Assembly: GCF_000190575.1 (NCBI RefSeq) | Contig: NC_015164.1 | Coordinates: 2,294,001-2,358,000 of the forward strand | DNA length: 64,000 bases | Direction: 5' to 3' | Source of the DNA: Phocaeicola salanitronis DSM 18170 | GTDB lineage: Bacteria > Bacteroidota > Bacteroidia > Bacteroidales > Bacteroidaceae | In this document: positions 55,168 to 63,966 of the stretch, piece after piece | How positions within the stretch are numbered: position 1 is the stretch's first letter | Layout: every line of letters starts with the position of its first letter | Program-made: the position numbers and the translations under genes | The notes under the pieces: model-generated | Told to the model about the DNA's origin: nothing | Seen by the model: only the letters and a program-made list of their open reading frames with translations | Database searches by the model: none

Positions 55168-56495
55168 TGGAAGAACCTCAATCCCCCACCCCATCTGCCG
55201 GACTGATATATGGACTGAACGACCGTCCGCCTTTGCGCGAAACCCTCTTTGCCGCCTTGCAACATTTGCTGGCTATCTTTGTAGCGATTATCACACCGCC
55301 CTTGATTATTGCCGGTGCCTTGACACTCGACCTGAATACAACAGGGTATTTAGTATCAATGGCATTGTTTGCATCTGGCATTTCCACCTTCATCCAATGC
55401 CTCCGTGTCGGATTTATCGGGTGCGGCCTGCTTTGCATACAAGGCACCAGCTTCTCGTTTATCGGCCCCATCATCTCGGCAGGGCTGACAGGAGGCTTGT
55501 CAACCATATTCGGAGCTTGCATTGCAGCGGCTTCGGTAGAGATGTTCATCAGCCGCTTATTAAAATATACCCGCAAAATCATTACCCCATTGGTATCAGG
55601 CATCGTAGTGACGCTCATCGGCATGAGCCTGATTAAGGTAGGCATTACGGCTTGCGGAGGCGGTGCCGCGGCACAGGCCGATGGCACCTTCGGAAGTGTA
55701 CGCCACGTAGGGCTGGCAGCACTGGTACTTATACTCATCATTTTCTTCAACCGCAGTTCAAACCGGTACCTGCGGATGAGTTCCATCGTCATCGGGCTGG
55801 CTATCGGCTACATCGCCGCCTGGTGCTTAGGAATGGTGGATTTCTCTTCCATCCAAAACTATGGCGGGCTGAACATACCGATTCCCTTCCGGTACGGACT
55901 TTCATTTGACATTTCCTCTATCATCGCCCTGGCACTCATCTACCTTATTACCGCCATCGAGGCATACGGAGACATCACGGCAAATTCGCTCATATCGGGC
56001 GAACCGGTTGAAGGCGAGAAGTTCGTGAAGCGCGCTTCGGGAGGCATCTTTGCCGATGGCTTCAACTCCATGATAGCAGGTTGCCTCAACTCGTTCCCCA
56101 ACTCCATCTTCGCCCAAAATAACGGAATGATTCAGTTGACGGGCGTGGCAAGCCGCTATGTAGGCTATTATATCGCAGGAATGCTGGTTCTGCTGGGCTT
56201 ATTCCCTTCGGTAGGCCTGGTTTTCTCGCTCATGCCCGAACCGGTATTGGGAGGAGCTACCCTCCTGATGTTCGGAACGGTAGCCGCAGCCGGCATCCGC
56301 ATCATCGCTTCCCAAAGCATCGACCGCAAAGCGACCCTGGTCATTGCCCTAAGCTTTGCATTCGGCTTGAGCGTAGAGCTGGTGCCCGATATCCTTTGCC
56401 AGCTTCCCGATACGTTGCGCAACATCTTCTCATCCGGCATCACCACCGGAGGCATTACGGCAATATTGGCGAATTTATTGATTCGGATAAAGTAA
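55167..56495 (+). CDS. NCS2-family purine (xanthine) permease
   Basis: 442 residues, about 12-14 membrane helices. Nucleobase:cation symporter. FIQCLRVGFIGCGLLCIQGTSF-type helix-3 region, and NGMIQLTGVASRYVG near residue 310, are NCS2 marks; the last matches the xanthine/uric acid subgroup. Coupled to xpt by stop/start overlap, so import and phosphoribosylation of xanthine probably go together. The ATG at 55167 is chosen over one at 55143 inside xpt. Only 3 bp separate its end from the convergent MFS gene. Confidence 0.92.
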   Translation: MEEPQSPTPSAGLIYGLNDRPPLRETLFAALQHLLAIFVAIITPPLIIAGALTLDLNTTGYLVSMALFASGISTFIQCLRVGFIGCGLLCIQGTSFSFIGPIISAGLTGGLSTIFGACIAAASVEMFISRLLKYTRKIITPLVSGIVVTLIGMSLIKVGITACGGGAAAQADGTFGSVRHVGLAALVLILIIFFNRSSNRYLRMSSIVIGLAIGYIAAWCLGMVDFSSIQNYGGLNIPIPFRYGLSFDISSIIALALIYLITAIEAYGDITANSLISGEPVEGEKFVKRASGGIFADGFNSMIAGCLNSFPNSIFAQNNGMIQLTGVASRYVGYYIAGMLVLLGLFPSVGLVFSLMPEPVLGGATLLMFGTVAAAGIRIIASQSIDRKATLVIALSFAFGLSVELVPDILCQLPDTLRNIFSSGITTGGITAILANLLIRIK

Positions 56496-56498
56496 ATG

Positions 56499-58100
56499 TC
56501 ATGCCTTGCCTTTTTGAACCGCAAAGGATCCGGCAATCGCTTTCCTGATTTTATGCCAGCTCGGCATTTGCTTCAATTCTTTGCGTATCGGCGCGTCGTA
56601 TAATAAAAACAGCAAAAAGAGGAAGATGCAGGCGTATGCCGTCCAGCCATAGATTTGCTTGACACTTATTTCCATCATCTGCGGCAAGAAGGTTTCTATA
56701 TAATGAGGTATAGAGAGAGGCATTCCGCCTGAAGCTACACGCTCGATAGCTGCCCCATAACGTGCGATGTTGTCGGGAAGATAATAAGCCAGCCCCCGTG
56801 TATAAATAGCTGCCCCGATTACACCGCCCATAACCATGTGCAGCATATTGAATACGGATAACGCCTGAAAGAAATGCTGGAAACTCATGATTTCTTCCAG
56901 GCAGGTCATAAACGTGGCACTCAGCACGGCGTACGCGAAGCCGCGGCAAAATACCGGCAGGTAGAGTTGGGAGATATGAATATCCATTGAGACCAGGAAA
57001 TAACATCCGGATAAATAACAGATAATCCCGCCCAGCCCGACGATAATCAGGCGCAGGTAATTGAAACGCTTTACGTGCATCCACCAATAGGCGAACAGGC
57101 AGCCCGCCAATACTCCGGCAAGCGCGGGCCAGTCCAGCCGGACGGTGGTCATCGTGCCGTAACGCATCACTTCCCCCAAATAAACTTCCTCCAAGACGTG
57201 CTCGGTGGCGAGGAACATCTCTACCAAGGTAATCAAGACCAGTATGGGCACCAAGTGGCGGTATGTCCACATTTTCGGCTCGAAAAACGGGTGACGGACG
57301 GTAAACATGCGCCCGACGCAAAAAAGAAACGTAACCAGTATGGCCATGCTTAACTGACGGAGAACCGGGCTGTTCCACCAATCGTACCAATCGCCGTAAT
57401 TAAACAAGTACGCTATCTCCAGCAAAAGCGTCGCCCATAGTATGGCTCCTAACCAGTCGATGCCGAAGAGAGGAAACTTCTTGAACATACGGAAATGCCG
57501 GGTGCATATCGTCAGTACCAATAAATCGACCATCATGGCACCGCTGATGAACAGCTGCATGTAATCCCAATGGTAATGATACATCAGGCTGGTCGCGAGC
57601 AAGTCGGATAGCTGCATGCTTCCTAAGATAACAATATGCAGCAGGGGGAAGAATACCGTGAAGTCGCGTGTAGGCGTCATCCAAAGCTGGATATTCGACA
57701 TGCATTCAAACGTGCCTTGTATCTTGCACATGCCTTCGATGAAGCACACCAGCCACAATGCGGGCAGAAAGGTGATGTGCGGCGCGAGCAGGTTGCACAG
57801 CAGGACACCCGTAGCCGCCCCGCACAGCAATGTCTTGTTCGTGAAACGGAACTTCATGCGGAACAGCAAAGGGAAATAGATAGCCATTCCCGCCAGGTTC
57901 GCATAAAGACACATCTGGAGGTCTTCCCGCATCAGGGCCGTTTCTCCCATCATCTGGTTCAGCGTGCCCAGATAAAGCCCGCCGGAGAACTGGAAGGTAA
58001 AGGCGATGAAAACATATATCCAGGGCCGTATCCGTTCGGGCACGAAACTCCTGAACATCGGCATGGAAAAAGGAGGGATAGTTTGTGCGGTTGCGTTCAT
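56499..58100 (-). CDS. MFS efflux transporter (EmrB-like)
   Basis: 533 residues, about 14 predicted membrane helices, consistent with the DHA2 branch of the major facilitator superfamily. Sequence is diverged: the EmrB motifs are weak, so assignment rests on topology and the neighbouring HlyD and TolC genes. The ATG at 58100 (MNATAQTIPPF) is used; the longer frame begins with TTG. It starts 2 bp after the adaptor gene. Probably exports a drug or lipid-like compound with its two partners. Confidence 0.82.
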   Translation of the reverse strand: MNATAQTIPPFSMPMFRSFVPERIRPWIYVFIAFTFQFSGGLYLGTLNQMMGETALMREDLQMCLYANLAGMAIYFPLLFRMKFRFTNKTLLCGAATGVLLCNLLAPHITFLPALWLVCFIEGMCKIQGTFECMSNIQLWMTPTRDFTVFFPLLHIVILGSMQLSDLLATSLMYHYHWDYMQLFISGAMMVDLLVLTICTRHFRMFKKFPLFGIDWLGAILWATLLLEIAYLFNYGDWYDWWNSPVLRQLSMAILVTFLFCVGRMFTVRHPFFEPKMWTYRHLVPILVLITLVEMFLATEHVLEEVYLGEVMRYGTMTTVRLDWPALAGVLAGCLFAYWWMHVKRFNYLRLIIVGLGGIICYLSGCYFLVSMDIHISQLYLPVFCRGFAYAVLSATFMTCLEEIMSFQHFFQALSVFNMLHMVMGGVIGAAIYTRGLAYYLPDNIARYGAAIERVASGGMPLSIPHYIETFLPQMMEISVKQIYGWTAYACIFLFLLFLLYDAPIRKELKQMPSWHKIRKAIAGSFAVQKGKA

Positions 58101-58102
58101 TC

Positions 58103-59137
58103 TCAATACTTCACTTTACATTCTACATTGAATCCGGCTCTCAAGCGGTTCACCTTTTCCGCTTCATTGCCTTGCAGGCGGATGCGGACGGGAACCCGTT
58201 GCTCCACTTTTACGAAATTACCCGTGGCATTATCCTGCGGTATGAGGGAAAAAGCCGCTCCCGTGGCATCAGATATGGATTCCACTATACCTCTATATAC
58301 AATGCCCGGAACGGCATCGGCCGTAAAAGTGACTTCCGCCCCCTCTTTGATGCGGGGGAGCTGCGTTTCGCGATAATTGGCTATCACCCACAGGTCGCTA
58401 TTGTCTACAATATCCACCATCGTCTGGCCCGGCTGCACCAATTGACCTTCATGAATGCCTTTATGTCCCGTCACACCGTCACAAGTGGCGATGATAACCG
58501 TATAAGACAAATTCAAGCGCGCCAAGTCCACGGCGGCTTGCGCCAGACGGATAGCCGCCTCGTTTTGTCCCAACCGGTGCGTCTGCTCGTCCTTTGCCAG
58601 CGAAGTCGAATGCTTCAAGCGGAGCATTTGCTCGTATCGGGCATCGGCAGCCTCGTAAGCGGTCTGGATGTTATCGTATTGCTGGCGGGTAACGGCATCT
58701 TCTTCCAGCAGTTTCTTATACCGTTGCAGTTCACGCCCGGCATTGGCACGCTGCACACGGGCTTCTTCGATGCTGGCATCGTTGACGCTCAGGTTGTTCC
58801 GTACGGTGGCTATCCCTGCGTTTGTAACCTGCTGCCCCGCCAGTGCGTTCGCCAGGTCCGCCTCAGCCTGTGCCAACCGCAATTTAAACTCCGCGTCTTC
58901 AATCACAAGCAGCGTGTCTCCTTTACGCACCGGCTTGTATTCTTCGAAATAAATCTTCTTGATAAAGCCCTGCACCCGTGTGTTGACGGGAGTGATATGC
59001 TGCCTTATCTGGGCATTGTCCGTATATTCCACGTTTCCCAAATGGATGAAGCGCGAACAGACGTATGCCACGCCTATTGCCAGCAATGCAATGACAACCG
59101 TATTGTAAATCAGCTTTTTTGTCTTTCGTGTAACCAT
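58103..59137 (-). CDS. HlyD/EmrA-family membrane fusion protein
   Basis: 344 residues. N-terminal membrane anchor (about 10-28), a split lipoyl domain (YTDNAQIRQHITPVNTRVQG near 38-57 and TVIIATCDGVTGHKGIHEGQ near 212-231), a long coiled-coil hairpin (about 80-205) and a beta-barrel domain (IVDNSDLWVIANYRETQL). The YTDNAQI start is the EmrA signature. Bridges the MFS pump and the TolC channel. 22 bp after the TolC gene. Confidence 0.93.
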   Translation of the reverse strand: MVTRKTKKLIYNTVVIALLAIGVAYVCSRFIHLGNVEYTDNAQIRQHITPVNTRVQGFIKKIYFEEYKPVRKGDTLLVIEDAEFKLRLAQAEADLANALAGQQVTNAGIATVRNNLSVNDASIEEARVQRANAGRELQRYKKLLEEDAVTRQQYDNIQTAYEAADARYEQMLRLKHSTSLAKDEQTHRLGQNEAAIRLAQAAVDLARLNLSYTVIIATCDGVTGHKGIHEGQLVQPGQTMVDIVDNSDLWVIANYRETQLPRIKEGAEVTFTADAVPGIVYRGIVESISDATGAAFSLIPQDNATGNFVKVEQRVPVRIRLQGNEAEKVNRLRAGFNVECKVKY

Positions 59138-59159
59138 GATGATATGCAGTTTTATGAGT

Positions 59160-60473
59160 TTATAACGTATGTGTGATGTATTTCATTGTATAATAATTGT
59201 ACAGGATGTTGATGCGGGCGTTTACCAATCCCAGGTCGGCGCTGAGCTTCATGTTGCTGGCATCCAGCATGTCGGTCAGCAATGCCATCCCGTTCTGATA
59301 GCGGTTATCGGTAACGCTGTAATTCTCGTCCGCCAGCCTGACGCTGTTCTCTTGGGTACGCAAATCGGTAAAAGCGGTCAGGAAATTTACATATCCCTCT
59401 TGTACGGCATTTTCCACTTGCTCTTGCACCAGCAGGTGGCGTTCTTGTGCCTGGCGCACGTTCAGCCGCGCCTGTTTCAGTTTCCTGTTATTCTTGAACA
59501 AGGAAGAAAAGTTGTATTTTATGCCCACGCCTATGTACCAGTAATTGAAATTGTTGTCCAATACAGGCACTTCGATGGTGATAGGGCCGTCTAAATGCTC
59601 GGCGGCGACAAGGGAAATGTGCGGAAGGCGTTCGGAGCGTTCCTGCTTCACCTTCTGCTCATTCATCCGGACAGCCGCCTGCGATTGCCTCAACAGGATG
59701 TTATTGCCCTCTGCCAGGTCCTGCCATTCTTCTTCCGTGAGTGTCAGAATCTGCCGCTCCAGTAAAGAAGTGTCGGGGCTTATTTCCGTATTTTCCGGCA
59801 AATGCAAGGTAGTCACCAACTGATGGTTGGCAATTTTACGGGCGTCTTTTACCCGCGAGAGCTGCAAGTTGAGCTGTTCTTTTTGCAGTTCATAGCGTGT
59901 AATGTCGTTTTTCAAGACCGTACCCTGTTCCCTGCGTGCCTTCATGTTGGCGATGACCTCTTCGGTCAGTTCCATGTTCTTTTCCAATACACGGATTTGA
60001 TTGTCCAGCTTGTAAAGGTTCAGGTAATGCCCCACGAGCAGGAAGCGTATCTCCTGCACATTCTTCTGCAAATCAAGCTCTGCCAACAACGTCCCCAGCT
60101 CCGCCTGCCTGATGCCGCTGCTGATAGCGCCTCCCGCATAGATGACCTGTTGCGCCTCTAACGCGAAGTTATTGCCGAAGTGCGGCATGTCTACCGTCAT
60201 GGCGTTGCCGAAATCCCTGTCCCATAGCTTTCCGTTGCCCCAATAGCTGGCGGAAAGAGACGCGTTCACATCCGGAAGCCTCTGCGCCTTGGCTGCTTTC
60301 AATGCTTCACGGGCAGCCTCCGTCCCCGTTTTATACGCTTGAATACTTTGGCTCTGTCCGTCGGCAAGACGGAACAATTCTTCTATGCCCATCTGTCGGG
60401 TTTGGGCACATAAACACTGGCTGCACAGGACTGCAATACACAACAGCCCTATGAGCCTTTTCTTTTTGCTCAT
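59160..60473 (-). CDS. TolC-family outer membrane efflux protein
   Basis: 437 residues. Signal peptide (about 1-22) ending CLCA, then Gln23. Two related alpha-helical repeats are typical of TolC: GIEELFRLADGQSQSIQAYKTG opens the first and ATLHLPENTEISPDTSLL-like text joins them. LRTQENSVRLADENYSVTDN near the end is conserved. First gene of the three-gene efflux operon; no regulator gene is adjacent. Confidence 0.92.
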   Translation of the reverse strand: MSKKKRLIGLLCIAVLCSQCLCAQTRQMGIEELFRLADGQSQSIQAYKTGTEAAREALKAAKAQRLPDVNASLSASYWGNGKLWDRDFGNAMTVDMPHFGNNFALEAQQVIYAGGAISSGIRQAELGTLLAELDLQKNVQEIRFLLVGHYLNLYKLDNQIRVLEKNMELTEEVIANMKARREQGTVLKNDITRYELQKEQLNLQLSRVKDARKIANHQLVTTLHLPENTEISPDTSLLERQILTLTEEEWQDLAEGNNILLRQSQAAVRMNEQKVKQERSERLPHISLVAAEHLDGPITIEVPVLDNNFNYWYIGVGIKYNFSSLFKNNRKLKQARLNVRQAQERHLLVQEQVENAVQEGYVNFLTAFTDLRTQENSVRLADENYSVTDNRYQNGMALLTDMLDASNMKLSADLGLVNARINILYNYYTMKYITHTL

Positions 60474-60869
60474 AAGAATCGGTTATTTTATCGTGATTAA
60501 ATGAATATAATAAGGAGAGAAGATGCCTACGGCTAAATCAAAGCCGCCGCACCCCATGAGTGGAAATCATGAATTTTATTTCTGTAATATACGGTACATA
60601 TTTCCATATTGCCTTTCCTGTCTTCTTGTTTGCGGGGACAAAATTAGGGAAAAAAGGAATAGAATGTAACCTTACAGACCTTGCGTTTTGTATTATTTTA
60701 ACTATTCTATTTGCATATCACGCTGTAAATCAGACGATATATCAAAAGCATAATCCGCACATGAGTATACCTGTCAAAAGAAAAGGAAGCCTAAGACACA
60801 ACCGCTTCCCTTAAGGATGAATAGGAGCAAAGGCAGTCGGCCTATTCTACAAAGCCACAGTTTCAACTT

Positions 60870-60931
60870 GTTTTATCAAGCCGAAACTTTAGTTTCGTAT
60901 AGCTGAAACTAAAGTTTTCACATGATAAAAC
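60870..60931. repeat. Nested inverted repeat with GAAACTTTAGTTTC core
   Basis: Outer pair gttttatca / tgataaaac (60870-60878 and 60923-60931, 9 bp, perfect). Inner pair gaaactttagtttc (60883-60896) with gaaactaaagttttc (60905-60919), 14 bp with one extra T. Each inner arm is itself nearly palindromic, so two small hairpins or one of about 60 nt could form. Confidence 0.8.
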
Positions 60932-61085
60932 CAACGAAACGACCTGTTATATGCATCCGGCAAGGAAGCCTCCATTGCCGGCTCCTCTGATGACGAAGGA
61001 ATTACAGACCGGATGACATCTCAAAAAACAAGGGAAGAGAAGGATATTTTCGATGCTTGCGCTACCATATCCGGCAGATTTTGTA

Positions 61086-61093
61086 TATGTTTG
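61086..61093 (+). promoter_or_regulatory. Bacteroidota -7 element for the methyltransferase gene
   Basis: TATGTTTG matches TAnnTTTG and ends 16 bp before the ATG at 61110, which favours that start over the in-frame one at 61053. Confidence 0.45.
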
Positions 61094-61109
61094 CATCAAA
61101 TTAGCGTCT

Positions 61110-62342
61110 ATGAAACCATTATCTCCAGAAACCCTTGCATTTATCCGTGCGCACCGTTCCGACAACATGCGCACCTTGGCACTTCAAGCCCCCAAATATC
61201 CCAAAGTAGACATGCCCGAAGCCCTCATCCAGATTGCGGGAAGGCAAATCGCGGAAAAGAAAATCCCTTCGTGGGCAGAGCGGGAAGACATTCGCTATCC
61301 GCAGCATTTGTCCATGGAACAATGCTCTTCCGAAGTGACGGCACGCTATAAAGCATCGCTGGCAGAAGGAGAATCATTTGCCGACCTTACGGGAGGATTC
61401 GGAGTGGACTGCGCTTTCATCGCTTCCCGGTTCCGGCGGGCAGACTACGTGGAACGCCAAGAAACACTATGCGAACTGGCGGCACACAACTTCGCTTTAT
61501 TGGGATTAGACCAGATAAAGGTGCATCATGCCGATGGCATAACCTACCTGCAACACATGAATCCGGTGGACTGCCTGTACCTTGACCCTGCCCGCCGGAA
61601 CAATCAAGGAGGGAAAACCGTAGCCATATCCGATTGTGAACCGGACGTAAGCCGGCTGGAATCCCTGCTGGCGGAAAAAGGAAAAATGGTGATGGTCAAG
61701 TTGTCCCCGATGTTGGACGTAGCGTTGGCGATACAGACCTTGAGATTCGTTTCACAAGTTCATATCGTAGCTGTTAATAACGAGTGCAAAGAGTTGATAA
61801 TCCTGTTGAAAAAGGAAGACAAAGATACGGATAACATCGCTGGGAAAGAGATTGTTATCCATTGCGAGCAAGCTGTGAACAACCTGTTAACAACTCCGTT
61901 CATATTTACCCTGTCAGAAGAAAAGAACGCGGTATGCGAATACGCATGCCACGTAGGGAAATACCTGTACGAACCCGGCGCATCCTTGCTCAAGGCAGGA
62001 GCTTACCGCCTGCTTGGTTCGCGCTACAACGTAAAGAAACTGCATCCGAACAGCCATTTATACACATCCGACACACTTGTTGACTTTCCGGGACGTTCTT
62101 TTCAGGTAGAATCGGTATCAGGTTTTGGGAAAAAGGAACTGAAAACGTTCCTGCAAGGAATGGAGAAAGCGAATCTTACGGTACGCAATTTCCCCTCTTC
62201 CGTTGCCGAACTAAGAAAGAAACTGAAACTGAAGGAAGGGGGGAATACGTACCTCTTTGCCACGACCCTAAAGGGTGAGGAAAAAGTATTGATAAAATGC
62301 ACCAAGGCAAGCGTCACGCCTGCTCTGCCTCTTTCGCTTTGA
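61110..62342 (+). CDS. Class I SAM-dependent methyltransferase (THUMP-like C-terminal domain)
   Basis: 410 residues. SAM loop is FADLTGGFGVDCAFIASRF near residue 90, and LYLDPARRNNQGGK near 155 is a DPPR/NPPY-like catalytic motif. The C-terminal third (about 250-400, PGASLLKAGAYRLLGSRYNV) matches the THUMP-like domain found with this family. Target is probably RNA; exact substrate unknown. Its 3' end overlaps convergent sufE by 29 bp. Confidence 0.85.
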   Translation: MKPLSPETLAFIRAHRSDNMRTLALQAPKYPKVDMPEALIQIAGRQIAEKKIPSWAEREDIRYPQHLSMEQCSSEVTARYKASLAEGESFADLTGGFGVDCAFIASRFRRADYVERQETLCELAAHNFALLGLDQIKVHHADGITYLQHMNPVDCLYLDPARRNNQGGKTVAISDCEPDVSRLESLLAEKGKMVMVKLSPMLDVALAIQTLRFVSQVHIVAVNNECKELIILLKKEDKDTDNIAGKEIVIHCEQAVNNLLTTPFIFTLSEEKNAVCEYACHVGKYLYEPGASLLKAGAYRLLGSRYNVKKLHPNSHLYTSDTLVDFPGRSFQVESVSGFGKKELKTFLQGMEKANLTVRNFPSSVAELRKKLKLKEGGNTYLFATTLKGEEKVLIKCTKASVTPALPLSL

Positions 62343-62748
62343 ATGCCAGCGCATACATGCGTATCTGTTTCACCATAGCCAGAAGCCCGTTGCTGCGGGT
62401 GGACGAAAGGTGTTCTTTCAGTCCGAGCTTATCGATGAAATAAAGGTCGGCATTCAGGATTTCATCGGGGGTATGCCCTGAGAGGACTTTGATAAGCAGG
62501 GCGATAATCCCCTTTACAATAAGCGCATCGCTTTCTGCCTGAAAGACGATTCTTCCGTCCTCCATATCAGCCTGAAGCCATACACGGCTTTGGCATCCGT
62601 CTATCAGGTTCTCTTCTGTCTTATACTTCTCGTCAAGCGGCTCCTGCTCATTACCCAAGTCGATGAGCAACTGGTATTTGTCCATCCAATCCTCGAAGTC
62701 GCTGAACTCTTCAATGACCTCGTCTTGCAGTTCGTTGATTGTCTTCAT
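62314..62748 (-). CDS. sufE: SufE-family cysteine desulfuration protein
   Basis: 144 residues. Accepts persulfide sulfur from a SufS desulfurase for Fe-S cluster assembly. Active-site Cys52 lies in NLIDGCQSRVWL, and FQAESDALIVKGIIALLI is conserved. No other suf gene nearby. 3' end overlaps the methyltransferase gene on the other strand by 29 bp. Confidence 0.94.
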   Translation of the reverse strand: MKTINELQDEVIEEFSDFEDWMDKYQLLIDLGNEQEPLDEKYKTEENLIDGCQSRVWLQADMEDGRIVFQAESDALIVKGIIALLIKVLSGHTPDEILNADLYFIDKLGLKEHLSSTRSNGLLAMVKQIRMYALAFKAKEAEQA

Positions 62749-62771
62749 ATTTCGTTTTTATTGATGTCAGT

Positions 62772-62848
62772 TTCACCACAGAGGAAACAGAGTTACACAG
62801 AGGGAAAAATATAAAAGCTCTGTGAACCTCTGTGTCCTCTGTGGTGAA
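62772..62848. repeat. CCACAGAGGACACAGAG hairpin (sufE / M28 spacer)
   Basis: Left arm 62772-62803 pairs with right arm 62816-62848 over about 30 bp with a few mismatches; the first 14 bases (ttcaccacagagga) match perfectly. The loop is A-rich and short. It fills the gap between the M28 gene and sufE, both minus strand. Confidence 0.8.
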
Positions 62849-62855
62849 TAAAAAG

Positions 62856-63863
62856 TTACTTTTCATTATAAATCACAGCCATAACGGTCTCGCCTACGGC
62901 TTGCAGTACTGTTTTATCGATGCAATCCATCGTATCGCCTACCGTGTGCCAGGTAGGGTGGAAGCCCTTTTCGCTATGCGGGTCATACCCGATGATGTCT
63001 ACGCACGGGATTTGACGGAAGCGGTTTACATATATATGATCGTCTACCACTTCTCCACCTACTTCCTTCACGAAACACTGTTCGTGTCCCAAACGGTGTG
63101 CCATGTCCCATATCTTCTTCATAGGCTGGTTGGCGGTACGGGCAGAATACCCTTCGTAATAGAAAACGGCATCTTTTCCTCCCACCATATCCAGCAGGAT
63201 GCCGAAACGCGCCTTATAGTCGGGCACATGCGGGAAACGTCCCCAATATTGTGAGCCCAGACACCACGTGTCTTGCTTATAATCTCCCTCATAGAATTCA
63301 GGGATGCCATAGTCTTCCGCATCAAAGAATACGATGTCGATGCCTATTGCCGGAGCCTGTTGTTGCAGGTGGCGGGCTATTTCCAATAAGACTCCCACAC
63401 CGCTTGCCCCGTCATTCGCCCCGTCTATCGGCGTATGGTGATGTTCTTCCTTATCGGCATCGGCATACGGACGGCTATCCCAGTGCGCGCACAACAATAC
63501 CCGTTTTTTGGTGTCGGGATTATACGAGCCGACAATGTTACGCGCTTTCAATATCTTTCCATCATAACTGATTACATCCGCATATTGGTCGTACACTTTC
63601 GCTCCAAATGCCTTGAGTTGCCCTGCCAGATACTCGCCGCACGCCCAATGGGCTTCTGTATTCGGGACACGCGGGCCGAAAGCCACTTGCCGTTCGATGT
63701 AACGGTAAGCACTATCGGCATGAAATGCCGGTGCCTGAACGAGGGAATCTGGCGTTTCCTGCCCGTTTTCAGAAGCATTCTTGTTCTTGCTGCTTCCGCA
63801 CGAAGTGAAAAGCGAGACGATTACCGCCCCTAAGCAAAGCATAATGATGATTGATTTATTCAT
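62856..63863 (-). CDS. M28-family lipoprotein, probable glutaminyl-peptide cyclotransferase
   Basis: 335 residues. Lipoprotein signal with Cys in SLFTSCGSS. The M28 zinc fold shows LLCAHWDSRPYADADKEE, DGANDGASGVGVLLEIARHL (metal Asp), DIVFFDAEDYGIPEF (acidic ligand pair) and WHTVGDTMDCID (last His ligand). The FFDAEDYG block and overall length resemble the type II glutaminyl cyclases of Bacteroidota such as the Porphyromonas enzyme; an aminopeptidase is the alternative. The start at 63863 (MNKSIIIMLCLG) is chosen; an ATG three codons earlier is also possible. Confidence 0.85.
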   Translation of the reverse strand: MNKSIIIMLCLGAVIVSLFTSCGSSKNKNASENGQETPDSLVQAPAFHADSAYRYIERQVAFGPRVPNTEAHWACGEYLAGQLKAFGAKVYDQYADVISYDGKILKARNIVGSYNPDTKKRVLLCAHWDSRPYADADKEEHHHTPIDGANDGASGVGVLLEIARHLQQQAPAIGIDIVFFDAEDYGIPEFYEGDYKQDTWCLGSQYWGRFPHVPDYKARFGILLDMVGGKDAVFYYEGYSARTANQPMKKIWDMAHRLGHEQCFVKEVGGEVVDDHIYVNRFRQIPCVDIIGYDPHSEKGFHPTWHTVGDTMDCIDKTVLQAVGETVMAVIYNEK

Positions 63864-63881
63864 GTGATTCATTCCTATATT

Positions 63882-63959
63882 ATTCACCACAGAGGACACA
63901 GAGATACGCAGAGGAAATAATTAAAAACCCTGTGATACGCCGTGCCCTCTGTGGCGAGA
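63882..63959. repeat. CCACAGAGGACACAGAG hairpin upstream of the M28 gene
   Basis: Left arm 63882-63914 (attcaccacagaggacac...) pairs imperfectly with 63928-63959 (...gccctctgtggcgaga). Same repeat family as 62772-62848, so the M28 gene is bracketed by two copies. Confidence 0.75.
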
Positions 63960-63966
63960 TTCCATT

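Larger units (their letters stand above)
60474..61109. other. Divergent efflux operon / methyltransferase intergenic region
   Basis: 636 bp. An 84-codon plus-strand frame at 60560-60814 is not convincing. The region carries the nested inverted repeat 60870-60931 and the -7 motif 61086-61093. Nothing recognisable as a regulator of the efflux operon. Confidence 0.5.

Noticed and set aside
60560..60814. 84-codon plus-strand frame in the 636-bp gap
   Set aside because: It begins with GTG, has no -7 motif or recognisable family, and its C-terminal part (QKHNPHMSIPVKRKG) looks random. One hydrophobic stretch alone is not enough to call a membrane protein.
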